5,457 nt of DNA from an uncultured Ruminococcus sp. (GCA_902803125.1 CADCOZ010000017.1:1-5457), one strand, 5' to 3'. Shown: positions 1-5,457, counted from the first letter of the stretch. A program made the numbers and translations. The notes: a model not told the origin generated them from the sequence alone.

Positions 1-1
1 C

Positions 2-457
2 GAACAGTACGAAGCCCCTACCCTTAAACCGGGTGCTTTAACCTCTATGAATCAGGGCATCATTAAGGCACTGGATGAAATTGAGGATCGCAAGAGATTG
101 TATAAACAGCAGGGCGTGAAGTACTACAGACCGTGGCTGTTCGTGCTGACCGATGGTTTGCCGACAGATGACGAATTTGAGGCAGAGGCTGTGCAGAGAA
201 TGCGCACGGCGATTGAAAACAAGAAGGTTACCTATATGCCGATGGGTATTGGTCCCAATGCGGATTTGGATCAGCTGAAGAAATACTATCCGGCCAATGC
301 TCCGGCGAAAACTACCCTGCACGCCACCGCAACAGATTTTCGTTCTGCGTTCCAGTGGCTGAGTGCCAGCATTGCGGAAATCACGCACTCTGACCCGAAG
401 GTAACGCCGAATGTTACACTGCCCGGCACACCCTCCAATATTACGGTTGGTATTTGA
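2..457 (+). CDS. TerY/YegL-like von Willebrand factor A (vWA) domain protein, 5' end outside the window
   Basis: The reading frame is open from base 2 and ends at TGA 455-457, giving 151 codons of a C-terminal part. A vWA fold is supported by a central beta-strand ending in LTDG (Asp codon 152-154) and a downstream strand VTYMPMGIG, followed by a helix with DLDQLKKYYP. The Asp and the Thr of ALTSMNQG (Thr codon 41-43) fit the second and third elements of the MIDAS metal site. The first element, DxSxS, and about 60-70 N-terminal residues would lie upstream. The ATG at 47 sits inside the domain and has no Shine-Dalgarno sequence, so it is not the start. The tail has the short Pro/Thr end typical of TerY-like proteins. 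In TerY-P systems the vWA protein is encoded beside a PP2C phosphatase and a kinase, as here, and probably scaffolds or senses; its ligand is unknown. No signal peptide or membrane helix is visible in the part present. Confidence 0.85.
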   Translation, partial: EQYEAPTLKPGALTSMNQGIIKALDEIEDRKRLYKQQGVKYYRPWLFVLTDGLPTDDEFEAEAVQRMRTAIENKKVTYMPMGIGPNADLDQLKKYYPANAPAKTTLHATATDFRSAFQWLSASIAEITHSDPKVTPNVTLPGTPSNITVGI

Positions 458-474
458 TAGACTGCATTCCCCCA

Positions 475-517
475 AACAGGCCGGCGGCTTCTGTTGCAGA
501 AGTGAAGCCGGTCTGTT
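475..517 (+). other. strong intercistronic hairpin between the vWA and phosphatase genes
   Basis: Bases 475-485 (AACAGGCCGGC) pair with 507-517 (GCCGGTCTGTT) over 11 pairs including one G-U. Inside, CTTCTG 488-493 pairs perfectly with CAGAAG 497-502 around a TTG loop. An alternative inner fold pairs GGCTTC 486-491 with GAAGCC 504-509. No T run follows, so it is not a canonical intrinsic terminator. It could be an attenuator, a processing or stability element that sets the vWA to phosphatase ratio, or a protein-binding inverted repeat. It lies entirely in the 98-base gap and ends 38 bases before the phosphatase start. Confidence 0.55.
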
Positions 518-541
518 GACAAATCAAACTATATGAGAGGG

Positions 542-548
542 AAGGTGA
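542..548 (+). promoter_or_regulatory. ribosome binding site of the phosphatase gene
   Basis: AAGGTGA at 542-548 matches the anti-Shine-Dalgarno complement and stands 7 bases before ATG 556. It supports that start codon and independent translation initiation rather than coupling to the vWA stop 98 bases upstream. Confidence 0.8.
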
Positions 549-555
549 CAGTACC

Positions 556-2346
556 ATGTCATTAGAGAACAACACGACATCTTTCGGGACAGGAGCCGAT
601 AGTCCTGTGACCCCTCCGGCGGATACATCAGCAGAAGAAGCACAGGAAACAGCACTGCAGGGTGCGGCCATTCCTCCGGCACCGGAACCGACAGAGATGA
701 ACGGATACGCTCCCGAACAGCCACAGCCGGCCAATCCGTTGGCCGCAGACGGATATCACCCCGAACCGTCACAGCCGACCAATCCGTTGGCCGCAGACGG
801 ATATTACCCTGAAGCACCGCAGACGGTTGACCCGACAGAGATGAACGGGTACGAGGCCGAAGAGGAGCAGACGGATGTTTCTGAAGAAATGAAACGCCGT
901 TATGCGGCCGAAGAGGATGAGGATGACTTTCCGTGGGAACGGCCGGTTGTTCCACAGCCGGTATGTGTTTATTATGATGATATTGCGGGCTTTTGCTTCT
1001 CACAGCAGGGTGAATCGCATATTGCCGCCCAAACGCCGTGTCAGGATCGCTGTAAAATGCTTCTCCTGAAGAAGCAGTCCATCTATGTTTTAGCGATTGC
1101 CGATGGTGTCGGTTCGTGTGAGCTTTCCGATTTTGGTGCCGATACGGCCACAGATGCCATTGTGCAGTATTTGGGCGAGTGCATACAGGACTTATTCGAG
1201 CGGCAGGGCATTACGGCTTTGGATAAGACCATTGTTGGCAAACTCCTGCGGGAAGCGATGCAGAAAGCCTATGATGCGGTGGAACAGCGAGCCGCAGAAA
1301 TGCAGCAAATGCTGTTTAGTTTGCAGTCCACCTTAACAGCGGCCATTTATGACGGCAAGGACTTATATTTTGCCCATGCAGGGGATGACGGTATTCTGGC
1401 GTTGACCCGGCGGGGCGAAATGATGATGGTCACCAACAGACACAAAGGGGAAGAGGCCTCCAGCGTTTATCCTCTGCAAAGCAAAGCCACTTGGCAGTTT
1501 GGCATGGTGCCGGACACGGCGGCGTTTGTGATGGCAACAGACGGTGTGTTAGACAGCTTTATCAGCAGTGGAGCCGAAAACAATCGTGTGTACTACCCCT
1601 TTATTGAAGATATCTTTACCACGCCGCTTCATTCCGAAAAGGACGTTGCGGCACTGACGAAATCCTATTTTGATTTACTGCATAGTGAAAATTATCGGAA
1701 AATGGTGCGGGACGACCTGACACTGGCGGCCATTGTGAACTGTCGAATGATGGTTTCCACCAAAAAGCCTGTTTTTGACAGTGCGGCGTGGGAACGTGAC
1801 AGTCAACTCTATGCCCAAAAGCGGCGAGCGGCTTTATATCCGGATTTCCACACCAAAAAGCCGCCGGTGCAGACAGCGGGTTCCCCTCAGCCGTCCCCAT
1901 CGTCCGTTACTGCTCCGGCTACACGTTCACAGACGGTTTATCCGCCGTCAACCTCAGCGGGTTCACGGCCGTCACCCGTTCCAAGGGAAGAACCTGTAGC
2001 CAATCCGTTTGATTCGCCGTTTATCATCGGCCCGACGCCTATGGGAAGAACAGGGGACTCGACCTCTGCGGAAAGAACAGAACGGCGTGAACACAGACGA
2101 GCGACAGACGGAGAGATACGCGAATGCGGGAAATGCGGTTTTCGCAACCCGCAGGTAGATACCTGTATGAACTGCGGGGCCAGCCTGCGGTTACACGGCT
2201 CCAAGCAAAAGAAAGCAAATACGGGTTCGGTGAATGCCCGCCCTTCTGCTTCGATGCCTTCCAAGTCAACGAAGCCACAGGAAAAACGTGAATCTACATG
2301 GACAAAAATGGTGCGCTTTTTCTTTCCTGATGAGAGGGAAGAATAA
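556..2346 (+). CDS. PP2C-family Ser/Thr phosphatase with repetitive N-terminus and C-terminal zinc ribbon (TerY-P triad, YegK-like)
   Basis: This is a 596-residue cytoplasmic protein predicted to remove phosphate from Ser/Thr in a metal-dependent reaction. Residues 1-140 are acidic, Pro-rich and probably disordered, with four 16-residue repeats. The PP2C domain spans about 145-395: SH (154-155) and PCQD (metal Asp164), IADGVGS (metal Asp183, Gly184), the AGDDG strand (275-279, equal to the usual GDSR), TDG (metal Asp329) and RDDLTL (Asp386, Asp387). All expected metal-binding acidic residues are present, so it should be active. Residues 400-515 are a Ser/Pro/Thr-rich linker. A CxxC-x9-CxxC zinc ribbon follows (Cys524, 527, 537, 540), and the basic tail ends in an aromatic segment (WTKMVRFFF). 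The GxSH...PCQD form is the variant seen in phosphatases encoded beside vWA proteins and kinases. It is much longer than a minimal PP2C domain of about 250 residues, mostly through the disordered flanks. Its natural substrates are probably the neighbouring kinases or the vWA protein; that is inference. Confidence 0.9.
   Translation: MSLENNTTSFGTGADSPVTPPADTSAEEAQETALQGAAIPPAPEPTEMNGYAPEQPQPANPLAADGYHPEPSQPTNPLAADGYYPEAPQTVDPTEMNGYEAEEEQTDVSEEMKRRYAAEEDEDDFPWERPVVPQPVCVYYDDIAGFCFSQQGESHIAAQTPCQDRCKMLLLKKQSIYVLAIADGVGSCELSDFGADTATDAIVQYLGECIQDLFERQGITALDKTIVGKLLREAMQKAYDAVEQRAAEMQQMLFSLQSTLTAAIYDGKDLYFAHAGDDGILALTRRGEMMMVTNRHKGEEASSVYPLQSKATWQFGMVPDTAAFVMATDGVLDSFISSGAENNRVYYPFIEDIFTTPLHSEKDVAALTKSYFDLLHSENYRKMVRDDLTLAAIVNCRMMVSTKKPVFDSAAWERDSQLYAQKRRAALYPDFHTKKPPVQTAGSPQPSPSSVTAPATRSQTVYPPSTSAGSRPSPVPREEPVANPFDSPFIIGPTPMGRTGDSTSAERTERREHRRATDGEIRECGKCGFRNPQVDTCMNCGASLRLHGSKQKKANTGSVNARPSASMPSKSTKPQEKRESTWTKMVRFFFPDEREE
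700..855 (+). repeat. 48-base in-frame tandem repeats in the phosphatase N-terminus
   Basis: The tripeptide (N/D)GY recurs at residues 49, 65, 81 and 97, an exact 16-residue (48-base) period. The unit is roughly (N/D)GYxPExxQPxNPLAA. The two middle copies are nearly identical in DNA: 724-756 and 772-804 differ at a single base out of 33, which suggests a recent duplication or gene conversion. The outer copies have diverged to PTEMNGY forms. The repeated Tyr/Glu/Pro pattern looks like a flexible docking or spacer region rather than a folded domain. Confidence 0.85.
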
Positions 2347-2355
2347 AAGATAAGG

Positions 2356-2384
2356 AAGAGCCGCCGTATTTCATGACGGCTTTT
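2356..2384 (+). terminator. weak candidate intrinsic terminator or attenuator after the phosphatase gene
   Basis: AGCCG at 2359-2363 pairs with CGGCT at 2377-2381. The helix continues inward after one mismatch by about three pairs and is followed by TTTT (2381-2384), then CCC. It begins 10 bases after the phosphatase stop codon. The stem is short, has an internal mismatch, and the T run is only four long, so termination is probably partial at best. It could reduce read-through into the kinases. Confidence 0.4.
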
Positions 2385-2586
2385 CCCTGTTGGGATACAC
2401 TGCTCACGGCGAGTGAAGGTGAGAACCTGTTTGCCTATCTGGCCGCAGAGCAAAGACTTATGAACCGTCAACACAAAAGTTGTTCGCAGGCTTTTCAAAG
2501 GTTTGCGGGCAACACGAAGTTAGTACCTTTAGGAAGTCCGGGGGTCAAGCCCTTGGGGGGAGGTTTGGAGGGTAACGCCCTCCAAG
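2385..2586 (+). other. long structured leader upstream of the first kinase, no convincing gene
   Basis: The gap between phosphatase and kinase is 258 bases, far longer than the 98- and 102-base gaps on either side. It holds two clear RNA helices. GTTGTTCGCA pairs with TGCGGGCAAC in the interval from about 2478 to 2513 (10 pairs, two G-U). TTGGAGGG pairs with CCCTCCAA at about 2565-2585 (eight pairs, loop TAACG), ending five bases before the kinase AGGAGG. A G-rich stretch (GGGGG, GGGGGG) lies between them. A short frame starting at 2373 crosses the region but has no ribosome site and runs out of frame into the kinase. I see no convincing -35/-10 pair. It may be a regulatory 5' leader, or debris from a mobile element. 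Confidence 0.5.
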
Positions 2587-2590
2587 ATGC

Positions 2591-2596
2591 AGGAGG
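2591..2596 (+). promoter_or_regulatory. ribosome binding site that fixes the start of the first kinase
   Basis: A consensus AGGAGG stands 8 bases before ATG 2605. An in-frame ATG at 2587 lies upstream of it and has no suitably placed site of its own, so translation should begin at 2605, making the protein 345 residues. The site follows directly after the GC-rich hairpin that ends near 2585, a position where RNA folding could affect initiation. Confidence 0.85.
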
Positions 2597-2604
2597 TGTT
2601 GTAT

Positions 2605-3642
2605 ATGATCTACAGAGGGAGAAAGGGCGATTACAGGTTAAGTGCCAATCCGCTGGCCAGCGGCGGAGAAGGGGCGGTTTATGCGATTGAGAACTGTACG
2701 CCCTCTGTGGCAAAAATTTATCATCCGCAAAAATTGCAGAACAGCGGCGAAATGCTGGAGAGGAAGCTCCAGACAATGGTGCAGGAAGTGCCGGTTCAGC
2801 CGATTGTGGACGGTTTTTTGAAAGTGGCGTGGCCGCAGGACGTACTGTATGACAAGACGACCGGCCAGTTTGTCGGCTTTGTTATGCCGAAGCTGGACAG
2901 TTCACTGAAAATCTATCAGATTGAACAGGATGAGAATCACCGCTTGAAGCTGTTTCCGCATTACACTTGGAAATATGCGGTGCAGTATGCGTATAACCTG
3001 TCGTGGGTGGTGTGGTATCTCCACCTGAACGGTGTTATTATCGGCGATATGAATATGAACAACATTGTGGTGGATAAGCAAGGACATATTACCCTGATTG
3101 ACTGCGATTCCTTCGATATCACCAATCGGCGAACCGGCGAACGCTTTAAGTGTGAAGTCGGCATGGAGGAACTGCTGGCTCCCGAAATTCAGGGCTGTAT
3201 GATGGTGGCTAATGCGGATTTTACACCGGCGGCCGATGATTTTTCCTTGGCTATCCATATCTTCCGCCTGCTGATGATGAATGCGGATCCGTTCTGTGCG
3301 GCTCTGGTGGGCAAAAGTGTGGATTCCTCCACCGCTCTGAACACGAACCTCAACATCATTAACGGGGAATCACCGTTTTTCCGTCAGCTTCCGAACAAGA
3401 AGGTGCCGCCGTGGGCGCCGCCGGTTTCTATACTGCCGCCTGAAATTGTGGACGCTTTCAAAAATACGTTCACTTATCGTCAGAGAACAATCCGCACCGC
3501 CATGAAGTTCCGCACGACCGCTGAAGAGTGGAATAAGTTGCTCCTGAAGTATGCACAGGCCGACCCAAACCCTAACCTCAGCAGATGCCGCAACAATCAT
3601 GTTTATTCGGCTCACTTAACGACCTGTCCCTTCTGCAAGTAA
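2605..3642 (+). CDS. soluble eukaryotic-like protein kinase with C-terminal Cys/His zinc-binding motif (YegI/COG4248-like)
   Basis: This is a 345-residue predicted Ser/Thr kinase of the divergent group found beside vWA and PP2C proteins. Visible elements in order are the Gly-rich loop SGGEGAVY (19-26), VAKIY with ATP-binding Lys37, a helix with ERKL (candidate C-helix Glu52), a hinge near VMPK (93-96), catalytic loop IGDMNMNN (Asp148, Asn153), DCDSF in place of DFG (Asp166), LAPE (191-194) and DDFSLA (from 211). Spacing from Asn153 to Asp166 matches the 13 residues of canonical kinases, so the catalytic set is complete although HRD and DFG are replaced. The C-terminus ends in CRNNHVYSAHLTTCPFC (Cys328, His332, His337, Cys341, Cys344), a likely small zinc-binding site. 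No membrane helix or signal peptide is seen. It probably counteracts the upstream phosphatase. The shorter start at 2605 is chosen because of the AGGAGG before it. Its closest relative in the window is the next gene. Confidence 0.88.
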   Translation: MIYRGRKGDYRLSANPLASGGEGAVYAIENCTPSVAKIYHPQKLQNSGEMLERKLQTMVQEVPVQPIVDGFLKVAWPQDVLYDKTTGQFVGFVMPKLDSSLKIYQIEQDENHRLKLFPHYTWKYAVQYAYNLSWVVWYLHLNGVIIGDMNMNNIVVDKQGHITLIDCDSFDITNRRTGERFKCEVGMEELLAPEIQGCMMVANADFTPAADDFSLAIHIFRLLMMNADPFCAALVGKSVDSSTALNTNLNIINGESPFFRQLPNKKVPPWAPPVSILPPEIVDAFKNTFTYRQRTIRTAMKFRTTAEEWNKLLLKYAQADPNPNLSRCRNNHVYSAHLTTCPFCK

Positions 3643-3653
3643 TGCTTTCCGAC

Positions 3654-3689
3654 AGACATCCTGTATGGGTTTTTCTGTACAGGGTGTTT
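3654..3689 (+). other. hairpin between the two kinase genes
   Basis: AGACATCCTGTA (3654-3665) pairs with TACAGGGTGTTT (3678-3689) over 12 pairs including two G-U, around a 12-base loop. It starts 11 bases after the first kinase stop. Only broken T tracts follow (GCCTGTTTGTGTTT), so it could be a leaky terminator or an mRNA 3'-end stabiliser that lowers expression of the second kinase relative to the first. Confidence 0.4.
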
Positions 3690-3730
3690 GCCTGTTTGTG
3701 TTTCATCAGCAGAAGGAAAAAGAAATTGAA

Positions 3731-3736
3731 AGGAGA
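3731..3736 (+). promoter_or_regulatory. ribosome binding site of the second kinase
   Basis: AGGAGA stands 8 bases before ATG 3745 in a purine-rich stretch. It supports that start, and the alignment of the encoded N-terminus with the first kinase agrees with it. Confidence 0.8.
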
Positions 3737-3744
3737 GAGAAAGT

Positions 3745-5361
3745 ATGGCGGGTTATACGGGCGTGAGCGGCCAATTTTATCAGCTGGATAAGCAAATTGC
3801 CGCCGGCGGTGAAGGTATTGTTTATGAAATCCGCAGTATCTCTGACAAAGTAGCAAAAATTTATAAGGCGGATCACTTCAAATCCGAGAGTGAACGGCAG
3901 GCGATGGAACGCAAGCTCCGAGCGATGCTGTCCTTTAACATACAGCCCTTTATTGACGGAAAACTGCGGTTGGCATGGCCGCAGGATATTTTGTTTGAAA
4001 ACGGGAAAATGGTCGGCTTTGTGATGCCTTCCGTGAAGTCCCGCATCAAAATATTCGATATCTGCCGTTCTTCCCCCGGCGGTATCCGCTACAAGATTTA
4101 TCCCCAATATACATGGCTCCATTCGGTGCAGTATGCCTACCTGCTGGCGTGGGTTGTGGACTATGTACACGAAAACAACGTCATCATCGGGGATATGAAT
4201 CCCAACAACATCATTATTGATACGGATAACTCTACCGTTATCCTGATTGACTGTGACTCTTTTGATATTACCGACCCCAAAACCGGCGAGCATTTTCCCT
4301 GTACGGTTGGACTGCCGGAAGTATTGGCTCCGGAAATTCAGGGTGTCGTGGATATCAAAAAAGCCACGTTCTCCAAAGACAGCGACAACTTCTCTCTGGC
4401 CATTCATCTGTTCCGCTTGCTGATGAATAACGAGTCGCCCTTTGGCGGTGTGCAGAAAGATTTGAATGCGGATTCCAAGAGTGTCGGACAAATAACGGCT
4501 GATCCGGATATTCTCGGCGGCGAATGTCCCTATGTGCGGGAGTGTTCGTATAAGGTACGCCCCACCAGCCCGCCGCTTTCCATGCTGCCCCGTATGATAC
4601 AGGATTTGTTTATCCGCACCTTTGACTATAAGCAGAGAACGGCTTTGAAGAATATTACGTTCAGAGCTACGGCCGGCGAATGGCGTAATGCCTTATACAA
4701 GATCGTTATCGGCGGTCAGGCTCAGCTGAAAACCTGCAATCATAATACCTATGGCGGACCGCATTTGTATCCGCCCCATAATACACAATGCCCGTGGTGT
4801 GCCGTTGAAAAGGCGGCGAACAGTTCCGCTGTTATGCCGCCGCCCCCGAAGCCTGTCTATACCCCCAAGCCCGCTCCGGTCACCAAACCGGTACCCGTAC
4901 CAAAAACGGTTTCGTCTTCTTATTCCGCCGGCAGTCAAACACAGAACACCCAAACCACCTATACCCCTTCCGGCTACCGCACCAGAAGTGCGTTTTGGCT
5001 GTATTTTATTCTGTTCCTTTTTGGTGTGGCTCCGGCTTTCCTGATAGGGCAGGATATGAAAACATGGGTGGAAGCTATGGGACAGCTGGAGTTTCCGACC
5101 TTGGTTTACAGTATCGCTCTTGGCGTCGTCGGCGGTATTACCGGTCTGGTCATCGCCCATTGGAAGGAGGACAAATATCGCTACAGCCGTCACCCCTTCT
5201 GGTACTTTTTCCTGGTGATTCTGGTGCAGATTCTAACGGTTCTCATTACATTGGCTTTGGGGGCGATAGGCTCGTTATTGGCCGCCTTTATTTCGGCGAT
5301 TCTTTCCGTTATTGGTGTTATTATTGTGCTGATCATATGCTGTTTGTGCTGTCGGAATTAG
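3745..5361 (+). CDS. membrane-anchored eukaryotic-like protein kinase, paralogue of the preceding gene
   Basis: This 538-residue protein joins a kinase to a membrane module. Kinase elements are AAGGEGIVY (19-27), VAKIYK with Lys38, ERKL with candidate C-helix Glu55, VMPS hinge, IGDMNPNN (catalytic Asp150, Asn155), DCDSF (Asp169), LAPE (194-197) and DNFSLA (from 214). Large blocks are the same as in the first kinase (LAPEIQG, LIDCDSFDIT, QYAY), so the two arose by duplication. A Cys/His cluster follows (Cys331, His333, His340, His345, Cys349, Cys352; ending CPWC). Then comes a Pro/Lys- and Ser/Thr-rich linker (about 353-413) and four likely membrane helices near 416-435, 450-471, 485-505 and 508-533, ending in a short Cys-rich tail (CCLCCRN). 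The kinase is expected in the cytoplasm, tethered to the inner face of the membrane. A four-helix end could sense membrane state; this is inference. The catalytic residues appear intact. It lies 102 bases after the first kinase and is the last gene of the apparent operon. Confidence 0.88.
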   Translation: MAGYTGVSGQFYQLDKQIAAGGEGIVYEIRSISDKVAKIYKADHFKSESERQAMERKLRAMLSFNIQPFIDGKLRLAWPQDILFENGKMVGFVMPSVKSRIKIFDICRSSPGGIRYKIYPQYTWLHSVQYAYLLAWVVDYVHENNVIIGDMNPNNIIIDTDNSTVILIDCDSFDITDPKTGEHFPCTVGLPEVLAPEIQGVVDIKKATFSKDSDNFSLAIHLFRLLMNNESPFGGVQKDLNADSKSVGQITADPDILGGECPYVRECSYKVRPTSPPLSMLPRMIQDLFIRTFDYKQRTALKNITFRATAGEWRNALYKIVIGGQAQLKTCNHNTYGGPHLYPPHNTQCPWCAVEKAANSSAVMPPPPKPVYTPKPAPVTKPVPVPKTVSSSYSAGSQTQNTQTTYTPSGYRTRSAFWLYFILFLFGVAPAFLIGQDMKTWVEAMGQLEFPTLVYSIALGVVGGITGLVIAHWKEDKYRYSRHPFWYFFLVILVQILTVLITLALGAIGSLLAAFISAILSVIGVIIVLIICCLCCRN

Positions 5362-5365
5362 TCGG

Positions 5366-5410
5366 CAAGCGGCCGCTCCCAACTTGAAGCAGTACAGGCC
5401 TTGTTTTTTT
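5366..5410 (+). terminator. candidate intrinsic terminator at the end of the operon
   Basis: CAAGCGGCC (5366-5374) can pair with GGCCTTG (5397-5403) with a two-base bulge and a 22-base loop, directly followed by seven T (5404-5410). It begins five bases after the last stop codon. The T run is the best in the window, but the stem is short and the loop long. A perfect GCGGCCGC palindrome at 5369-5376 could fold or compete. The same bases may instead belong to the mobile-element end described next. Confidence 0.45.
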
Positions 5411-5457
5411 AACTTAACGAGCAAGGATTCCCCCGCCTCTATAGGCGGTGGGATGAA
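5399..5457. mobile_element. possible IS200/IS605-type element end (imperfect palindrome), cut by the window edge
   Basis: CCCCCGCCT (5430-5438) pairs with AGGCGG-T-GGG (5443-5452) around the loop CTAT, with one bulged T, and is followed by GATGAA. A second small helix precedes it: CCTTG 5399-5403 with CAAGG 5422-5426. No T run follows the GC-rich hairpin on either strand, so it is not a terminator. The arrangement (A/T-rich spacer, C-rich hairpin with short loop, then GATGAA) resembles what I recall of right ends of IS200/IS605 elements, where the hairpin is the transposase substrate and forms the 3' part of the TnpB guide RNA. No tnpA or tnpB lies within the window, so this would be an orphan end, a non-autonomous copy, or the edge of an element continuing beyond 5457. 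Recognition is from memory and was not searched. Confidence 0.4.

Noticed and set aside
516..535. Consensus-like -35 TTGACA (516-521) followed by TATATG (530-535) before the phosphatase gene
   Set aside because: The spacing is only 8 bases, far from the 16-18 needed, and TTGACA overlaps the right arm of the hairpin; no good -10 sits at the right distance.
700..855. CRISPR or other spaced DNA repeat array
   Set aside because: The repeats are contiguous, in frame with the phosphatase, and keep codon periodicity without unique spacers; they are protein repeats.
1938..2498. Antisense frame (186 codons) opposite the phosphatase C-terminus
   Set aside because: It is a shadow of the low-complexity linker and zinc-ribbon coding region, with no recognisable motif.
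2373..2690. Short frame (105 codons) across the leader and into the first kinase
   Set aside because: No ribosome site before ATG 2373, which lies inside the terminator-like hairpin; it overlaps the kinase start out of frame for 86 bases. It may be a remnant of mobile-element coding sequence, but I cannot support it as a gene.
3706..4491. Long antisense frame (261 codons) opposite the second kinase
   Set aside because: It mirrors a strongly recognisable kinase on the + strand, shows no domain signature of its own and has no ribosome site context; a shadow frame.
5369..5376. GCGGCCGC palindrome as an operator or attachment site
   Set aside because: It is a single 8-base palindrome with no partner copy in the window; insufficient evidence for a functional site.
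5430..5452. Reading the terminal GC-rich hairpin as an intrinsic terminator
   Set aside because: It is followed by GATGAA, not a T run, and on the other strand it is followed by AATCC; the T7 run lies upstream of it.

Overview
The window reads as a bacterial chromosomal or accessory segment of moderate, roughly balanced GC content, most likely from a gut-type Firmicute (Clostridia). The grounds are consensus Shine-Dalgarno sequences (AGGAGG, AAGGTGA, AGGAGA) placed 7-8 bases before each start, one-strand gene packing, and a 3' edge that resembles an IS200/IS605-type end common in that group. This taxonomic call is an inference; there is no rRNA or housekeeping marker.

All genes are on the + strand. 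Positions 2-457 hold the C-terminal part of a von Willebrand factor A (vWA, TerY/YegL-like) protein cut by the window edge. After a strong hairpin (475-517) comes a 596-residue PP2C-type phosphatase (556-2346) with a repetitive, disordered N-terminus and a C-terminal zinc ribbon. A 258-base gap follows, with a weak terminator-like hairpin and a structured leader. Then come two paralogous eukaryotic-like protein kinases, one soluble (2605-3642) and one fused through a Pro-rich linker to about four membrane helices (3745-5361). The last 96 bases carry a terminator-like T7 run and a GC-rich hairpin resembling an IS200/IS605 end.

The vWA + PP2C + kinase set matches the TerY-phosphorylation triad (TerY-P), which comparative genomics linked to tellurite/stress (Ter) systems and which was later reported as an anti-phage defence system. 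The E. coli yegI/yegK/yegL genes are a related trio. The likely logic is reversible Ser/Thr phosphorylation: the kinases phosphorylate a target, the PP2C enzyme reverses it, and the metal-binding vWA protein acts as scaffold, sensor or substrate. Less usual here are the second, membrane-anchored kinase, zinc-binding-type cysteine clusters on both kinases and on the phosphatase, and the long structured leader that could set kinase expression apart from phosphatase expression. No nuclease or other obvious killing effector lies in the window; one could lie outside it.
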